Assembly: GCA_023429995.1 (NCBI GenBank)
Contig: JAEZCE010000023.1
Coordinates: 62,001 to 126,000 of the forward strand
DNA: 64,000 nt
DNA from: Bacillota bacterium
GTDB taxonomy: Bacteria; Bacillota; UBA4882; UBA8346
Direction of reading: 5' to 3'
In this document: in pieces, positions 23,637-33,410 of the stretch
Layout of the letters: every line of letters starts with the position of its first letter
How positions within the stretch are numbered: position 1 is the first letter of the stretch
Program-made: the position numbers and the translations under genes
Notes under the pieces: model-generated
The model's input: the letters and a program-made list of their open reading frames with translations, nothing else
Database searches by the model: none
Told to the model about the DNA's origin: nothing

Positions 23637-24173
23637 TTAACGGTTGGCTACCAGTGAGCCGACGGCCAGGGCCATGATAAACGCAATCAGTTCTCCGGTA
23701 AGACCCATCATCAAACAGTGACGGCTGTCTTTAATATGAACAGACCCTAAATACAGGGATAATACATATAATGTTGTTTCACTGCCGCCTTGGATAATGG
23801 AGGCGGTCACCCCGGTGGTGGAATCGGCGCCATATTTTTGTAGAATTTCGGCTGTTATCCCTAAAGCCGCCGAACCGGAGAGGGGTTTTAGGATGCCTAA
23901 AGTAAACAAATCGGGCGATATGTTTAAAAACTTAAAAATTGGTTGGGCAAGATAAGTCAGAAAATCGAGTGCTCCCGATCCCCGAAAGAGTCCCACTGCA
24001 ATAAAAATTGCCATAATATACGGCGCTAATTTTATCGTAGTACGGATTCCTTCCATGACGCCTTGAATGAACACTTCATATAAGTGTATTTTTTTAAAGC
24101 GCCCAAAACCCAAAATAAACAGCACCAAAACCGGAATAGCCCATTGGGAAATGGTAATGAATAATGCTATCAT
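23637..24173 (-). CDS. spmB: Spore maturation protein SpmB
   Basis: A 178-residue integral membrane protein with a nucleoside-recognition (Gate) domain, needed with SpmA for dehydration of the spore core in Bacillus. Several hydrophobic segments are visible (ISQWAIPVLVLFILGF near the start). Family residues include IRTTIKLAPYIMAIFIAVGLFR and QGGSETTLYVLSLYLGS. The start ATG overlaps the spmA stop (ATGA) and has AGAGGT before it; an upstream frame start is rejected. Transcribed opposite to the flanking clusters, presumably late in sporulation. Confidence 0.95.
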   Translation of the reverse strand: MIALFITISQWAIPVLVLFILGFGRFKKIHLYEVFIQGVMEGIRTTIKLAPYIMAIFIAVGLFRGSGALDFLTYLAQPIFKFLNISPDLFTLGILKPLSGSAALGITAEILQKYGADSTTGVTASIIQGGSETTLYVLSLYLGSVHIKDSRHCLMMGLTGELIAFIMALAVGSLVANR

Positions 24174-24772
24174 CGGGGACCTCTTTTCAAATAACGGTTC
24201 AAACATTTGATGGCGATAAAATTAACCCCTAACGCAGTAACCGTTCCTGCCAGTGAAGTGAGAAAAACCGGGCCCAAAATGATCGCCGCCTCCTTGGAAC
24301 CGGCTTGAGCGCGGATAGCAATTAGTGTACTGGGGATAATGCTTAATCCGCCCAGGACGAGACTTAAGAATGTACAAATATCATCGGAGGCTTTATCCGG
24401 TTCTGGATTGACTTCCTGCAACTGGGCCATTGTTTTTAATCCAAGAGGTGTGGCGACGTTCCCTAAACCCAGTAAGTTTGCGGCAATGGTTAAGGAAATA
24501 AGGCCCAATGTTTTTTGGCGCTTTGCAATCGATGGAAATAATAAGCCCAATAAAGGTTGAAAAAATTTGGCAATCATCTCAGTAACGCCCGAAACTTCGG
24601 CGATTTTTAAAATTCCCGACCAAAATCCAAGTATGCCTGCAAGACCGATACAAAAGCGGACCGAATGTTCGGCGCTGGAAAAAATTGTTGGTGTAATTAT
24701 GGATAACTTTCCACTGAGTATCGAAACTACAATACCGATTGCCATTAAAAAATACCAAACACTATTGATCAA
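24170..24772 (-). CDS. spmA: Spore maturation protein SpmA
   Basis: A 200-residue membrane protein, partner of SpmB. It has a Gate domain with GLAGILGFWSGILKIAEVSGV and the conserved ANLLGLGNVATPLGLKTM segment. TTG start with GGAGGT six bases upstream. It is translationally coupled to spmB and divergent from whiA, 88 bases away. A strong marker that the organism forms endospores. Confidence 0.95.
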   Translation of the reverse strand: MINSVWYFLMAIGIVVSILSGKLSIITPTIFSSAEHSVRFCIGLAGILGFWSGILKIAEVSGVTEMIAKFFQPLLGLLFPSIAKRQKTLGLISLTIAANLLGLGNVATPLGLKTMAQLQEVNPEPDKASDDICTFLSLVLGGLSIIPSTLIAIRAQAGSKEAAIILGPVFLTSLAGTVTALGVNFIAIKCLNRYLKRGPR

Positions 24773-24860
24773 GGTTTTACCTCCTGGTTAGAAAATTTGC
24801 CGCTCGTTTATTTTTATGAATCATCCGGTGTAAATATTAGTAACAAGCAGAGGACGATTG

Positions 24861-25820
24861 ATGGAGAGGTTTTCACAACTAGTCCGTGACGAACTGGTTC
24901 AAAGCAGTTTAGCCACGGCCCAACACTGTATTAAAGCCGAGTTGGCTGCTATTATTCATATTTTAGGCAGTTTGCATCTGACCGGAAATCAGAGGTTATC
25001 CCTGTCGATTTCTACAGTTACAGCCGGAGTGGCCCGCAGGGCGGTTCAATTAATGAAAGCCTCTTATGGCCTGGAATCGGAAGTCCAGGTGGAACAAAAT
25101 GAAAAATTAGGCAAACAACACCGTTATAATTTAATCATTCCGGACCAGGAAGGCTTAAGGAAAATGATCGTTGATTTGGGGATGATGACCCGGGAGCACG
25201 CCCTGGAAGGGGGTATTAACCCTGAGTTGGTTAAAGATAACTGTTGCCGGACTGCTTTTTTGCGGGGAATATTTGTAGCGGGGGGCTCTATAACGGATCC
25301 CCATAAGAGAAATTACCATCTGGAGATGGTGACTCAAAGTGAGGATTTGGCCAACGGTCTGGTTTATTTAATGAATCTCTTGGGGCTGAAAGCAAAAGTA
25401 AGTTTTCGTAAAGAGCATTATTTGGTTTATTTAAAAGAAATTGAGGCTTTGATTCGGTTTTTATCCTTAATTGGGGCTCATGTTGCGGTTTTAAAATTGG
25501 AAGAAATCCGCGTTGTAAAAGGACTCCGAGAAGAAGTCAACCGCAAACTGAATTGGGAGACAGCCAATCTTGAAAAAACTTTATCTGCCGCCATGGAGCA
25601 AGTCCAGGAAATCGAAAAAATCCAGAATCAACCGTCAGGATTGAATTCGTTGCCTCCCAAGTTAAGGGAAACCGCACTTTTACGACTGGAATATCGGGAA
25701 GCAACCTTAAAGGAATTGGGTGAATGTCATCAGCCACCCATTGGTAAATCAGCAGTAAATCATCGCTTGCGATTAATTTGCCAATACGGGAAAAAAATTA
25801 CCAATAAAGAAGGAATTTAA
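24861..25820 (+). CDS. whiA: WhiA DNA-binding regulator
   Basis: A 319-residue WhiA. It has a LAGLIDADG-like N-terminal part (RTAFLRGIFVAGGSITDP; KNYHLEM-type) and a C-terminal helix-turn-helix (LPPKLRETALLRLEYREATL ... IGKSAVNHRLRLI). WhiA influences cell division and chromosome segregation in Bacillota and sporulation in actinomycetes. The ATG at 24861 fits the AGAGGA site; TTG one codon earlier is the alternative. In many Bacillota whiA follows rapZ/yvcK; here those genes are absent and cggR follows. Confidence 0.95.
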   Translation: MERFSQLVRDELVQSSLATAQHCIKAELAAIIHILGSLHLTGNQRLSLSISTVTAGVARRAVQLMKASYGLESEVQVEQNEKLGKQHRYNLIIPDQEGLRKMIVDLGMMTREHALEGGINPELVKDNCCRTAFLRGIFVAGGSITDPHKRNYHLEMVTQSEDLANGLVYLMNLLGLKAKVSFRKEHYLVYLKEIEALIRFLSLIGAHVAVLKLEEIRVVKGLREEVNRKLNWETANLEKTLSAAMEQVQEIEKIQNQPSGLNSLPPKLRETALLRLEYREATLKELGECHQPPIGKSAVNHRLRLICQYGKKITNKEGI

Positions 25821-25920
25821 TCATCCTACGCGAATAAAGTGTAAAGTGTGGGACATAAATATCGTTGCTGGGACAAAATTCAACCCGCCGTTTTGGAAGT
25901 AACAATGGAAGAAGCCCTAT

Positions 25921-26946
25921 ATGGATAAATTAATTTCGATTCAAAAAAAAATAGTCCCTGAACTGGCAAATTTAATTCTTTCTCGCTATCAAATTTTACG
26001 CTCCATTCATGTTTCGCAACCTGTGGGCCGGCGGGCGCTAGCTGAACAATTGAGTTTTCAGGAACGTAAAATCCGTAACGAAGTAGACTTTTTGAAAGAG
26101 CAAAAATTAATAACCTGCGCTGCATCGGGAATGCAGGTTACGCCCGATGGTGAAAACCTCCTTCTGGAGATGGAAGAATATGTCCGGGAACTTCAAGGAC
26201 TTAGTAACCTTGAAGAACAGATTATTCGTCTTTTTCCTATTAAAAAAGTTATGGTAGTAGCTGGAGATACCGATCAGGATGAAACAGTCAAGAAGGATTT
26301 GGCCCGGGTTACTGCGGATTATTTGCGCAAAACTTTAAAAGAGGGCTCTATTTTGGCGGTTTCGGGAGGAACTACTCTGGCTGAAGTTGCCAGTGCCCTA
26401 TCTTTTTCAGCGGTTAAACGTAATATCACAGTCATACCGGCCCGGGGTGGTCTTGGTGAAGAGGTGGAAATTCAAGCCAATGCAATTGCCGCCAATATCG
26501 CCAAAGGTCTTGGCGCTACCTATCGCCTTTTGCATGCTCCGGATGATTTACGGGTTCAAACCATGCAATCTATCCAGGGAGAACCCAAGATTAAAGAATT
26601 ATTGGAGATGCTCCGCCGGGCTGAAATGGTTTTACATGGGATCGGCTCTGCCGAGGAAATGGCCAGACGCCGGGGAATGCCCCAGGATGAAATTTTTAAA
26701 CTTTTGGAAAAAGGTGCTGTTGGGGAAGCTTTTGGATATTATTTCGCCACGGATGGAACCGTAGTTCACTCCACTTCAAGTGTTGGGTTGCAGCTTCATG
26801 AATTGGATGGTATTGGCGAAGTCGTTGCGGTGGTCGGCGGCAGAAGTAAAGCGGCAGCTGTGAAAGCCGTATTAACTAACGCTGTCCGAGATACACTAAT
26901 CATTGATGAAGGTGCTGCCCGCGGAGTAATTCAAAGTTTTCACTAG
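25921..26946 (+). CDS. cggR: Central glycolytic genes regulator CggR
   Basis: A 341-residue SorC/DeoR-type repressor (Bacillus CggR has nearly the same length). The N-terminal winged helix is at residues 20-80 (GRRALAEQLSFQERKIRNEVDFL). The sugar-phosphate-binding domain starts near 105, with LAVSGGTTLAEVASAL, GSAEEMARRRGM and the final GGRSKAAAVKAVL. Fructose 1,6-bisphosphate relieves repression in Bacillus. It sits directly upstream of gap-pgk-tpiA-gpmI-eno, the operon it controls in that genus. GGAAG precedes the ATG. Confidence 0.95.
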   Translation: MDKLISIQKKIVPELANLILSRYQILRSIHVSQPVGRRALAEQLSFQERKIRNEVDFLKEQKLITCAASGMQVTPDGENLLLEMEEYVRELQGLSNLEEQIIRLFPIKKVMVVAGDTDQDETVKKDLARVTADYLRKTLKEGSILAVSGGTTLAEVASALSFSAVKRNITVIPARGGLGEEVEIQANAIAANIAKGLGATYRLLHAPDDLRVQTMQSIQGEPKIKELLEMLRRAEMVLHGIGSAEEMARRRGMPQDEIFKLLEKGAVGEAFGYYFATDGTVVHSTSSVGLQLHELDGIGEVVAVVGGRSKAAAVKAVLTNAVRDTLIIDEGAARGVIQSFH

Positions 26947-26998
26947 AATACAACAAGATTAATTTTCAATCATTTCTCTTCTGAAGTGCTTTGTTATA

Positions 26999-27036
26999 AC
27001 CGGTTTGTCCGGTAAACACCTCTAAATGGGGTAACC
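26999..27036 (+). promoter_or_regulatory. Possible CggR operator upstream of gap
   Basis: In the 161-base cggR-gap gap, ACCGGTTTG is followed directly by TCCGGTAAA, and GGTAACC recurs about 20 bases later. Such spaced direct repeats resemble the tandem half-sites of CggR operators, but the bases do not clearly match the Bacillus operator and I cannot place the promoter firmly. Confidence 0.3.
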
Positions 27037-27107
27037 TGTTAGGGTGAAGATTCCTCCCGGCAGTCGTTTACCGTCTTTTATAAATAATTTAACTGGAGGT
27101 ATGTGTT

Positions 27108-28169
27108 ATGGCTGTAAAAGTAGGTATTAACGGTTTTGGCAGAATTGGTCGACTTGTGTTCAGCGCACTGGTTGGCAAAGGCCTTTTGGGAAAGGAGATT
27201 GACGTTGTTGCAGTAGTTGATGTCAGCACTGATGCTAAATACTTTGCATACCAACTGAAGTATGATTCCGTACATGGAAAATTTGATGGTGAACTGGCAA
27301 CCGCCAAGAGTAAACCCGATGTAGAGTCCGACGACATCTTAATCGTAAACGGTCACAAAATTCAATGCGTTATGGCAACCAAAGATCCTAGCCAATTGCC
27401 TTGGAAAGAGCTGGGAGTCGATTACGTTATCGAGTCTACCGGTTTATTTACCGATTCCGAAAAAGCCAAAGGCCATTTGGCAGCGGGCGCTAAGAAGGTT
27501 GTTATTTCCGCTCCCGGTAAAGGCGACGTTAAGACCATCGTTATGGGCGTTAATGAACAAGAATACGACAAATCAAAACATGATATCGTATCCAACGCTT
27601 CTTGCACAACCAACTGTTTAGCTCCTTTGGTTCATGTAATATTAAAAGAAGGCATCGGCATTGAAACCGGTTTGATGACTACCATTCACTCCTATACCGC
27701 CACTCAAAAGACGGTAGACGGTCCTTCCAAAAAAGACTGGCGTGGTGGCCGCGCTGCGGCAATCAATATCATTCCTTCCACCACCGGCGCTGCCAAGGCT
27801 GTGGGCGAAGTATTACCGGCTACCAAGGGCAAATTAACCGGAATGTCTTTCCGGGTACCGACCCCAGATGTATCAGTCGTCGATTTAACCTTCAGAGCGA
27901 CCCGGGATACCTCAATCGAAGAAATCGACTCCTTAATGAAGAAAGCAGCCGCTTCCTACATGAAAGGAATTTTGGGAGTTGCCGATGAAGAAGTCGTATC
28001 CACTGACTTCGTTCATGACAATCGTTCTTCAATCTATGATTCCCTCGCCACTCTCCAAAACAACCTTAAAGGTGAAAAACGCTTCTTTAAAGTTGTTTCC
28101 TGGTATGATAACGAATGGGGTTATTCCAACCGTGTTGTTGATTTATTAACCTATATGATTAGTAAGTAA
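27108..28169 (+). CDS. gap: Glyceraldehyde-3-phosphate dehydrogenase (glycolysis operon)
   Basis: A 353-residue GAPDH, the first enzyme of the lower glycolysis operon. It has the Rossmann motif INGFGRIGRLVFSAL, catalytic SNASCTTNCLAPL (Cys near residue 165) and C-terminal WYDNEWGYSNRVVDL. It is about 18 residues longer than usual because of insertions such as KSKPDVESDDI near residues 66-78. It differs clearly from the stand-alone GAPDH at 3962. A good AACTGGAGG site lies upstream. CggR control is expected. Confidence 0.97.
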   Translation: MAVKVGINGFGRIGRLVFSALVGKGLLGKEIDVVAVVDVSTDAKYFAYQLKYDSVHGKFDGELATAKSKPDVESDDILIVNGHKIQCVMATKDPSQLPWKELGVDYVIESTGLFTDSEKAKGHLAAGAKKVVISAPGKGDVKTIVMGVNEQEYDKSKHDIVSNASCTTNCLAPLVHVILKEGIGIETGLMTTIHSYTATQKTVDGPSKKDWRGGRAAAINIIPSTTGAAKAVGEVLPATKGKLTGMSFRVPTPDVSVVDLTFRATRDTSIEEIDSLMKKAAASYMKGILGVADEEVVSTDFVHDNRSSIYDSLATLQNNLKGEKRFFKVVSWYDNEWGYSNRVVDLLTYMISK

Positions 28170-28309
28170 TTTAAAAGTCGGGGGCAAGGGGCCAGGAGTC
28201 AGAAGAATAAACCATATTGAAGCAATCAGCTTTTTGTTTGGTTTTCAATTCTGACTTTTGGAAACCGGCTCCTAAATTCGTTTTTAAATGAGAGGAGGCT
28301 GGTTAACCG

Positions 28310-29497
28310 ATGAATAAAATGACAATTAATGATATTGATGTGAAAGGAAAACGGGTTTTAGTCAGAGTTGATTTTAATGTTCCCGTTGACGATAAGGGGA
28401 ATATTACCGATGATCGCCGGATTAAAGCGGCAATCCCTACCATCAAAACATTAGCCGATCGTGGCGCGAAGGTTATTCTGGTTTCCCATTTTGGCCGTCC
28501 CAAAGGGGGCCCGGATAATAAATACCGGATGGATAATATGGCCAAAAGACTTGGGGAATTAATGGGCACAACCATTGTGAAAGTCAATGATTGTATTGGC
28601 GATGAACCTAAAAATGCAATCGCAAATTTGGTTCCCGGTGGAATTGTCTTACTTGAAAATGTACGGTTTTATAAAGAAGAAGAAGCCAATGATGAAGGGT
28701 TTGCGAAAAAACTTTCCGAGTTGGCCGATGTTTATGTAAATGATGCCTTTGGTACGGCTCACAGAGCTCATGCTTCAACCGCCGGAGTGGCTAAGTTTCT
28801 AAAACCGGCAGTTTCCGGATACTTAATGCAAAAAGAAATCGATATCATGGGTAAAGCCCTTTCCAATCCCGAGAGACCCTTCGTCGCCATCCTTGGCGGC
28901 GCTAAAGTTGCTGATAAATTAGGTGTTATCAAAAATTTATTGGAGAAAGTGGACACCCTGATTATCGGTGGTGGCATGGCATATACATTTTTGAAAGCCC
29001 AAGGCAGTGAAATAGGTAAATCCTTGCTGGACGCCGAAAAAATCGATTTTGCCAAAGAAATGATTGCCGAAGCCAAATCAAAAGGCGTTCAACTTTTATT
29101 GCCGGTAGATACAGTCGTAACCGATGATTTCAAAAATCCGACCCTTTCCAAAACAGTAGCTTCCAATGAAATTCCCTCTGAATTACAGGGAGTTGATATC
29201 GGGCCGGAAACCATCAAAATTTTCTCCAAGGCAATCGTTGATGCCAAAACCGTTGTTTGGAACGGTCCGATGGGTGTTTTTGAAGTCGCTCAGTTTGCCG
29301 TTGGAACCCGTGCGGTTGCCGAAGCTTTAACAAAATGCAAAGGCACTTCAATAGTTGGTGGCGGTGATTCCGCGGCAGCTGTTGAACAAATGGGCTTTGC
29401 GGAAAAAGTATCCCACGTCTCCACTGGCGGCGGAGCTTCTTTGGAGTTCCTTGAAGGAATTGAATTACCGGGTATTGCCGTTTTAACGGATAAATAA
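28310..29497 (+). CDS. pgk: Phosphoglycerate kinase
   Basis: A 395-residue Pgk, normal length, making ATP from 1,3-bisphosphoglycerate. Signatures are VLVRVDFNVPVDD (residues 17-29), the substrate-binding HFGRPKGG, DAFGTAHRAHAS and the nucleotide-binding GGGDSAAAVEQMG. The first ATG (28310) has GAGGAGG eleven bases upstream; a second ATG four codons in is also possible. Second gene of the glycolysis operon. Confidence 0.97.
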   Translation: MNKMTINDIDVKGKRVLVRVDFNVPVDDKGNITDDRRIKAAIPTIKTLADRGAKVILVSHFGRPKGGPDNKYRMDNMAKRLGELMGTTIVKVNDCIGDEPKNAIANLVPGGIVLLENVRFYKEEEANDEGFAKKLSELADVYVNDAFGTAHRAHASTAGVAKFLKPAVSGYLMQKEIDIMGKALSNPERPFVAILGGAKVADKLGVIKNLLEKVDTLIIGGGMAYTFLKAQGSEIGKSLLDAEKIDFAKEMIAEAKSKGVQLLLPVDTVVTDDFKNPTLSKTVASNEIPSELQGVDIGPETIKIFSKAIVDAKTVVWNGPMGVFEVAQFAVGTRAVAEALTKCKGTSIVGGGDSAAAVEQMGFAEKVSHVSTGGGASLEFLEGIELPGIAVLTDK

Positions 29498-29520
29498 TAA
29501 GGCATAAAGATTATACAAGG

Positions 29521-29540
29521 CCCGGATATGTCTATCCGGG
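29521..29540 (+). promoter_or_regulatory. Intercistronic hairpin between pgk and tpiA
   Basis: A perfect 8-bp stem (CCCGGATA/TATCCGGG) with a four-base loop lies in the 72-base gap. It is not followed by a T-run, so an mRNA processing or stability element is likelier than a terminator. Confidence 0.5.
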
Positions 29541-29569
29541 TCTACTATTAATTTTAGAGGTGAATATCA

Positions 29570-30319
29570 ATGCGTAAACCAATTATCGCTGGTAACTGGA
29601 AAATGAATAAAACCATTCCCGAGGCTAAGACGTTGGTATCTGGTTTGGTGGGTAAACTTGCAGGCAAAAATGACGTTGAAGTAGTCTTTTGTCCGCCATT
29701 TACCGCATTAAGCACGGTGAAAGAATTAATCAAGGGAACTCCTTATGGACTTGGCGCCCAGGATTTATTTTGGAAAGAGCAGGGTGCTTACACCGGAGAA
29801 GTATCACCGTTGATGTTAAAGGATATCGGCTGTGATTATGTGATTATCGGCCATTCGGAACGGCGCCAGTATTTTGGAGAGACCGATGAAACAGTGAACC
29901 AGAAAGTAAAAGCCGCCTTGTCGGTTGACATAAAGCCCATTATCTGTGTGGGCGAGTCTCTTGCTCAACGCGAAGCCGGTGAAACCGATGCCTTGATTAA
30001 GGGGCAGACCGAAAAAGCTTTAAAGGATATTGATGTTGCTGCAATTCCGACCATTGTCATTGCTTATGAGCCGATTTGGGCTATTGGCACCGGGAAATCG
30101 TCCAGTGCGGCCGATGCCAATCAGGTTATCGGATTAATCCGGAATACGGTGGCAAAACTCTATGGTCAGGCTGTAGCCGACCAAATTCGGATTCAGTATG
30201 GCGGCAGTGTAAAACCTGAAAACATCAAAGAATATATGAGCCAACCGGAAATCGATGGCGCTTTGGTTGGTGGCGCAAGTTTGGAAGTGGATTCGTTCTT
30301 AAAATTGATTCAATATTAA
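29570..30319 (+). CDS. tpiA: Triosephosphate isomerase
   Basis: A 249-residue TIM-barrel enzyme interconverting dihydroxyacetone phosphate and glyceraldehyde 3-phosphate. It has the N-terminal IAGNWKMNKT (Lys), catalytic His in IIGHSERRQ, catalytic Glu in AYEPIWAIGTG and the C-terminal phosphate loop YGGSVKPEN. Third gene of the operon; GAGGTG precedes the ATG. Confidence 0.97.
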   Translation: MRKPIIAGNWKMNKTIPEAKTLVSGLVGKLAGKNDVEVVFCPPFTALSTVKELIKGTPYGLGAQDLFWKEQGAYTGEVSPLMLKDIGCDYVIIGHSERRQYFGETDETVNQKVKAALSVDIKPIICVGESLAQREAGETDALIKGQTEKALKDIDVAAIPTIVIAYEPIWAIGTGKSSSAADANQVIGLIRNTVAKLYGQAVADQIRIQYGGSVKPENIKEYMSQPEIDGALVGGASLEVDSFLKLIQY

Positions 30320-30341
30320 AGTTCACAAGGGGTGAAATATT

Positions 30342-31883
30342 ATGAGTTTCAGACCTGCTGCACTCATCATTTTAGATGGTTGGGGGCTCAATCCACGGGA
30401 AGACGGCAATGCCATTAAGCACGCCAATACCCCTTTTTTGAAAAGTTTATTTGCCAAATACCCTTCGGCAACTCTTTTAACCTCCGGTGAAGCCGTTGGT
30501 TTACCAGAGGGGCAAATGGGCACATCCGAAGTCGGCCATTTGAATATCGGCGCCGGACGTGTTGTTTATCAAAGTCTGGTCCGAGTTTCCAAAGCCCTTC
30601 GTGAGGGCCAATTTAAGCAAAATAAGGTTTTTATGGAGCTAATCCAATATGCAGTAAAAGAGAATCGGCCTCTGCATTTGATGGGCTTAGTTTCACCGGG
30701 TGGTGTTCATAGTCATACGGAACATCTTTATGGCCTTCTCCAGTTAGCCAAAGAACTTGGCGTTCAAGAGGTTTATATCCACGCGTTTTTAGATGGCCGG
30801 GATACTCCTCCTTCCAGTGCCAAGGATTACTTGGAAAAATTGGAAAAGGTTTGCCAGGAAAAAGGAATTGGCAGGATCGCTACCATCGGCGGCCGTTATT
30901 ATGGTATGGACCGCGATAAACGATGGGACCGTGTTGAAAAAGCTTATGCTGCAATGGTTTATGGAGAAGGAGAAACGGCTAATTCATCCTTGGAGGCTGT
31001 AACCAACTCTTATGCCAAAGAAGTTACCGATGAATTTGTTTTACCGACCGTTATGATGAAAAATGGCAAACCCTTAGCAACCATTAAAAATGGCGATCCG
31101 GTTATATTCTTTAATTTCCGGCCTGATCGGGCCCGGGAGATTGCCAGGGCTTTCGTAGATCCTGATTTTGACGGGTTTAAGAGGAAGACAGGTTTTGTAG
31201 AACCACATTTTGCCTGCATGACTCAATATGATGAAACGCTGAAAGTGCCATTAATTTTCCCGCCTGAAGAAAAATTGCAGAATATTTTGGCGGAAGTTTT
31301 AGGGAAAAATGGGTTAAAACAATTGCGGATTGCCGAGACCGAAAAATATGCCCATGTGACTTTCTTTTTTAATGGGGGAGTGGAACAACCTTATCCCTTG
31401 GAAGAAAGGGTCTTAATTCCTTCACCGAAAGTCGCAACCTATGATTTAAAACCCGAAATGAGCGCACTTGAAGTCACCGATGGGGTGCTGGCGGAAATCG
31501 AAAAAGACAAATTTGACGCTATCATTATGAATTATGCCAACTGCGATATGGTTGGACATACTGGAATTTTTGCCGCAGCTCAAAAGGCAGTTGAAACAGT
31601 CGATGCTTGCCTGTCCAAAGTCGTACCGGCCATTTTAGCCAAAGGTGGCGCAATAATCATTACAGCAGACCACGGTAATGCGGAACAAATGGTTGATTAT
31701 CAAACCAAAGAGCCCTTTACAGCCCATACAACCTTTCCGGTTCCAGTTATTGTGGTGGGGGCTGGTGAAAATATTAAAGTTCGGGACGGAATTTTAGCGG
31801 ATTTGGCTCCTACCTTATTGCAATTGCTTGATATTCCAAAACCTTCGGAGATGACCGGTGAAACCTTAATTCAAAAAGGGTAA
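30342..31883 (+). CDS. gpmI: 2,3-bisphosphoglycerate-independent phosphoglycerate mutase
   Basis: A 513-residue manganese-dependent mutase of the alkaline phosphatase superfamily. Its metal and phosphoserine region is ALIILDGWGLNPRE with the active Ser in MGTSEVGHLNIGAG. The second metal site is MNYANCDMVGHTG and ITADHGNAEQM. It starts 22 bases after tpiA with an AGGGGTG site. It interconverts 3- and 2-phosphoglycerate. Confidence 0.97.
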   Translation: MSFRPAALIILDGWGLNPREDGNAIKHANTPFLKSLFAKYPSATLLTSGEAVGLPEGQMGTSEVGHLNIGAGRVVYQSLVRVSKALREGQFKQNKVFMELIQYAVKENRPLHLMGLVSPGGVHSHTEHLYGLLQLAKELGVQEVYIHAFLDGRDTPPSSAKDYLEKLEKVCQEKGIGRIATIGGRYYGMDRDKRWDRVEKAYAAMVYGEGETANSSLEAVTNSYAKEVTDEFVLPTVMMKNGKPLATIKNGDPVIFFNFRPDRAREIARAFVDPDFDGFKRKTGFVEPHFACMTQYDETLKVPLIFPPEEKLQNILAEVLGKNGLKQLRIAETEKYAHVTFFFNGGVEQPYPLEERVLIPSPKVATYDLKPEMSALEVTDGVLAEIEKDKFDAIIMNYANCDMVGHTGIFAAAQKAVETVDACLSKVVPAILAKGGAIIITADHGNAEQMVDYQTKEPFTAHTTFPVPVIVVGAGENIKVRDGILADLAPTLLQLLDIPKPSEMTGETLIQKG

Positions 31884-32034
31884 TTCATTTTCAAAACCGC
31901 CGGAGCGGACAAACGAAATGAGATTCCTCGCAAATTTGAGGAATACGACTTGTTCGGTTCATATTTTTAATATAAACGGTTATCTTAATTTTGGAATCGT
32001 GGAAAACAAGAAATAAAAAGGGGAGGAATATTCA

Positions 32035-33342
32035 ATGACATCTATTGTAGATGTTTACGCACGGGAAATACTTGATTCACGTGGTAATCCCACCGTAGAG
32101 GTTGAGGTAGAATTGGCTGATGGCAGCACTGGACGCGCAGCTGTTCCTTCGGGAGCTTCTACCGGCGCATTTGAAGCCGTTGAATTGCGAGATGGAGATA
32201 AAAGCCGCTATTTAGGAAGAGGAGTCCAAAAAGCGGTCGAAAACGTTAATGATGAAATAGCTTCCGAGGTTGTTGGACTTGACGCTTTAGACCAGGTTAC
32301 CGTAGATAAATTGATGATTGAATTGGACGGTACACCGAATAAAGCAAAATTAGGCGCTAATGCAATATTAGGGGTTTCCTTAGCAGTTGCTAAAGCGGCT
32401 GCCAATAGTTTGGCCCTCCCTTTATACCGCTATTTGGGTGGTGTGAATGCCAAAAATCTGCCTGTACCGATGATGAATATTTTAAATGGTGGTAAACACG
32501 CGGATAATAGTGTCGATTTACAGGAATTTATGGTCATGCCGGTCGGCGCCGAGAGCTTTTCGGAATGCCTCCGTTGGGGCACAGAGATCTTTCATGCCTT
32601 AAAAAAAGTATTAAAAGATAAGGGCTATGGAACCGCAGTTGGTGATGAAGGTGGCTATGCTCCAAATTTAAAGAGCAATCAGGAAGCGCTTGATGTTATT
32701 ATGGAAGCCATAAGCGCAGCTGGATTCAAACCGGGCGAACAAATCATGATTGCCATGGACCCTGCTTCCACAGAGTTGTGGGATGAAGCCAAGAAAAAAG
32801 GGGAAGAGGGCAAATATTTCTTCTGGAAGTCGAATATGATGAAAACTTCCGCGGAAATGGTTGATTTTTACGCTGATCTCGCTAAAAACTATCCCATCAT
32901 TTCAATCGAAGATGGAATGGCCGAGGAAGACTGGGATGGTTGGAAGATGATAACCGAGAGACTTGGAAAGACGGTACAACTAGTCGGCGATGACCTGTTT
33001 GTTACCAATACCGAGCGTTTAAGCAAAGGAATCCAATTAGGAGTTGCCAATTCAATCCTTATCAAGGTAAATCAAATTGGTACTTTGACTGAAACCCTGG
33101 ATGCGATTGAAATGGCGAAACGGGCCGGTTATACTGCCATTGTATCCCATCGTTCCGGTGAAACGGAAGATACCACTATTGCTGATATTGTGGTTGCCAC
33201 CAATGCCGGACAGATTAAAACCGGAGCGCCATCCCGTACCGATCGGGTGGCCAAATATAATCAATTATTGCGGATAGAGGATTTATTGGCTAGTGAAGCC
33301 ATATATCCGGGAAAATCAGCTTTTTATAATGTCAAGCGTTAA
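32035..33342 (+). CDS. eno: Enolase
   Basis: A 435-residue enolase (2-phosphoglycerate to phosphoenolpyruvate). It has VYAREILDSRGNPTVEVEV, the Mg ligand region ISIEDGMAEEDWDGW, GDDLFVTNTERL, and the catalytic Lys and His loops in LIKVNQIGT and SHRSGETEDTTI. GGGGAGG site upstream. A hairpin (ATTCCTC/GAGGAAT near 31923-31944) lies in the 151-base gap from gpmI. Last enzyme of the operon, which lacks pyruvate kinase. Confidence 0.97.
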   Translation: MTSIVDVYAREILDSRGNPTVEVEVELADGSTGRAAVPSGASTGAFEAVELRDGDKSRYLGRGVQKAVENVNDEIASEVVGLDALDQVTVDKLMIELDGTPNKAKLGANAILGVSLAVAKAAANSLALPLYRYLGGVNAKNLPVPMMNILNGGKHADNSVDLQEFMVMPVGAESFSECLRWGTEIFHALKKVLKDKGYGTAVGDEGGYAPNLKSNQEALDVIMEAISAAGFKPGEQIMIAMDPASTELWDEAKKKGEEGKYFFWKSNMMKTSAEMVDFYADLAKNYPIISIEDGMAEEDWDGWKMITERLGKTVQLVGDDLFVTNTERLSKGIQLGVANSILIKVNQIGTLTETLDAIEMAKRAGYTAIVSHRSGETEDTTIADIVVATNAGQIKTGAPSRTDRVAKYNQLLRIEDLLASEAIYPGKSAFYNVKR

Positions 33343-33348
33343 AATTAC

Positions 33349-33377
33349 TTGTAGATTCTAGCCCGATGTGCTAAAAT
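33349..33377 (+). promoter_or_regulatory. Promoter for secG
   Basis: TTGTAG (33349-33354), a 17-base spacer and TAAAAT (33372-33377) lie between the eno stop and secG, suggesting that secG can be transcribed independently of glycolysis. Confidence 0.6.
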
Positions 33378-33410
33378 AGGTGAGTACAAATTGGGTTGGA
33401 GGTGCCATTT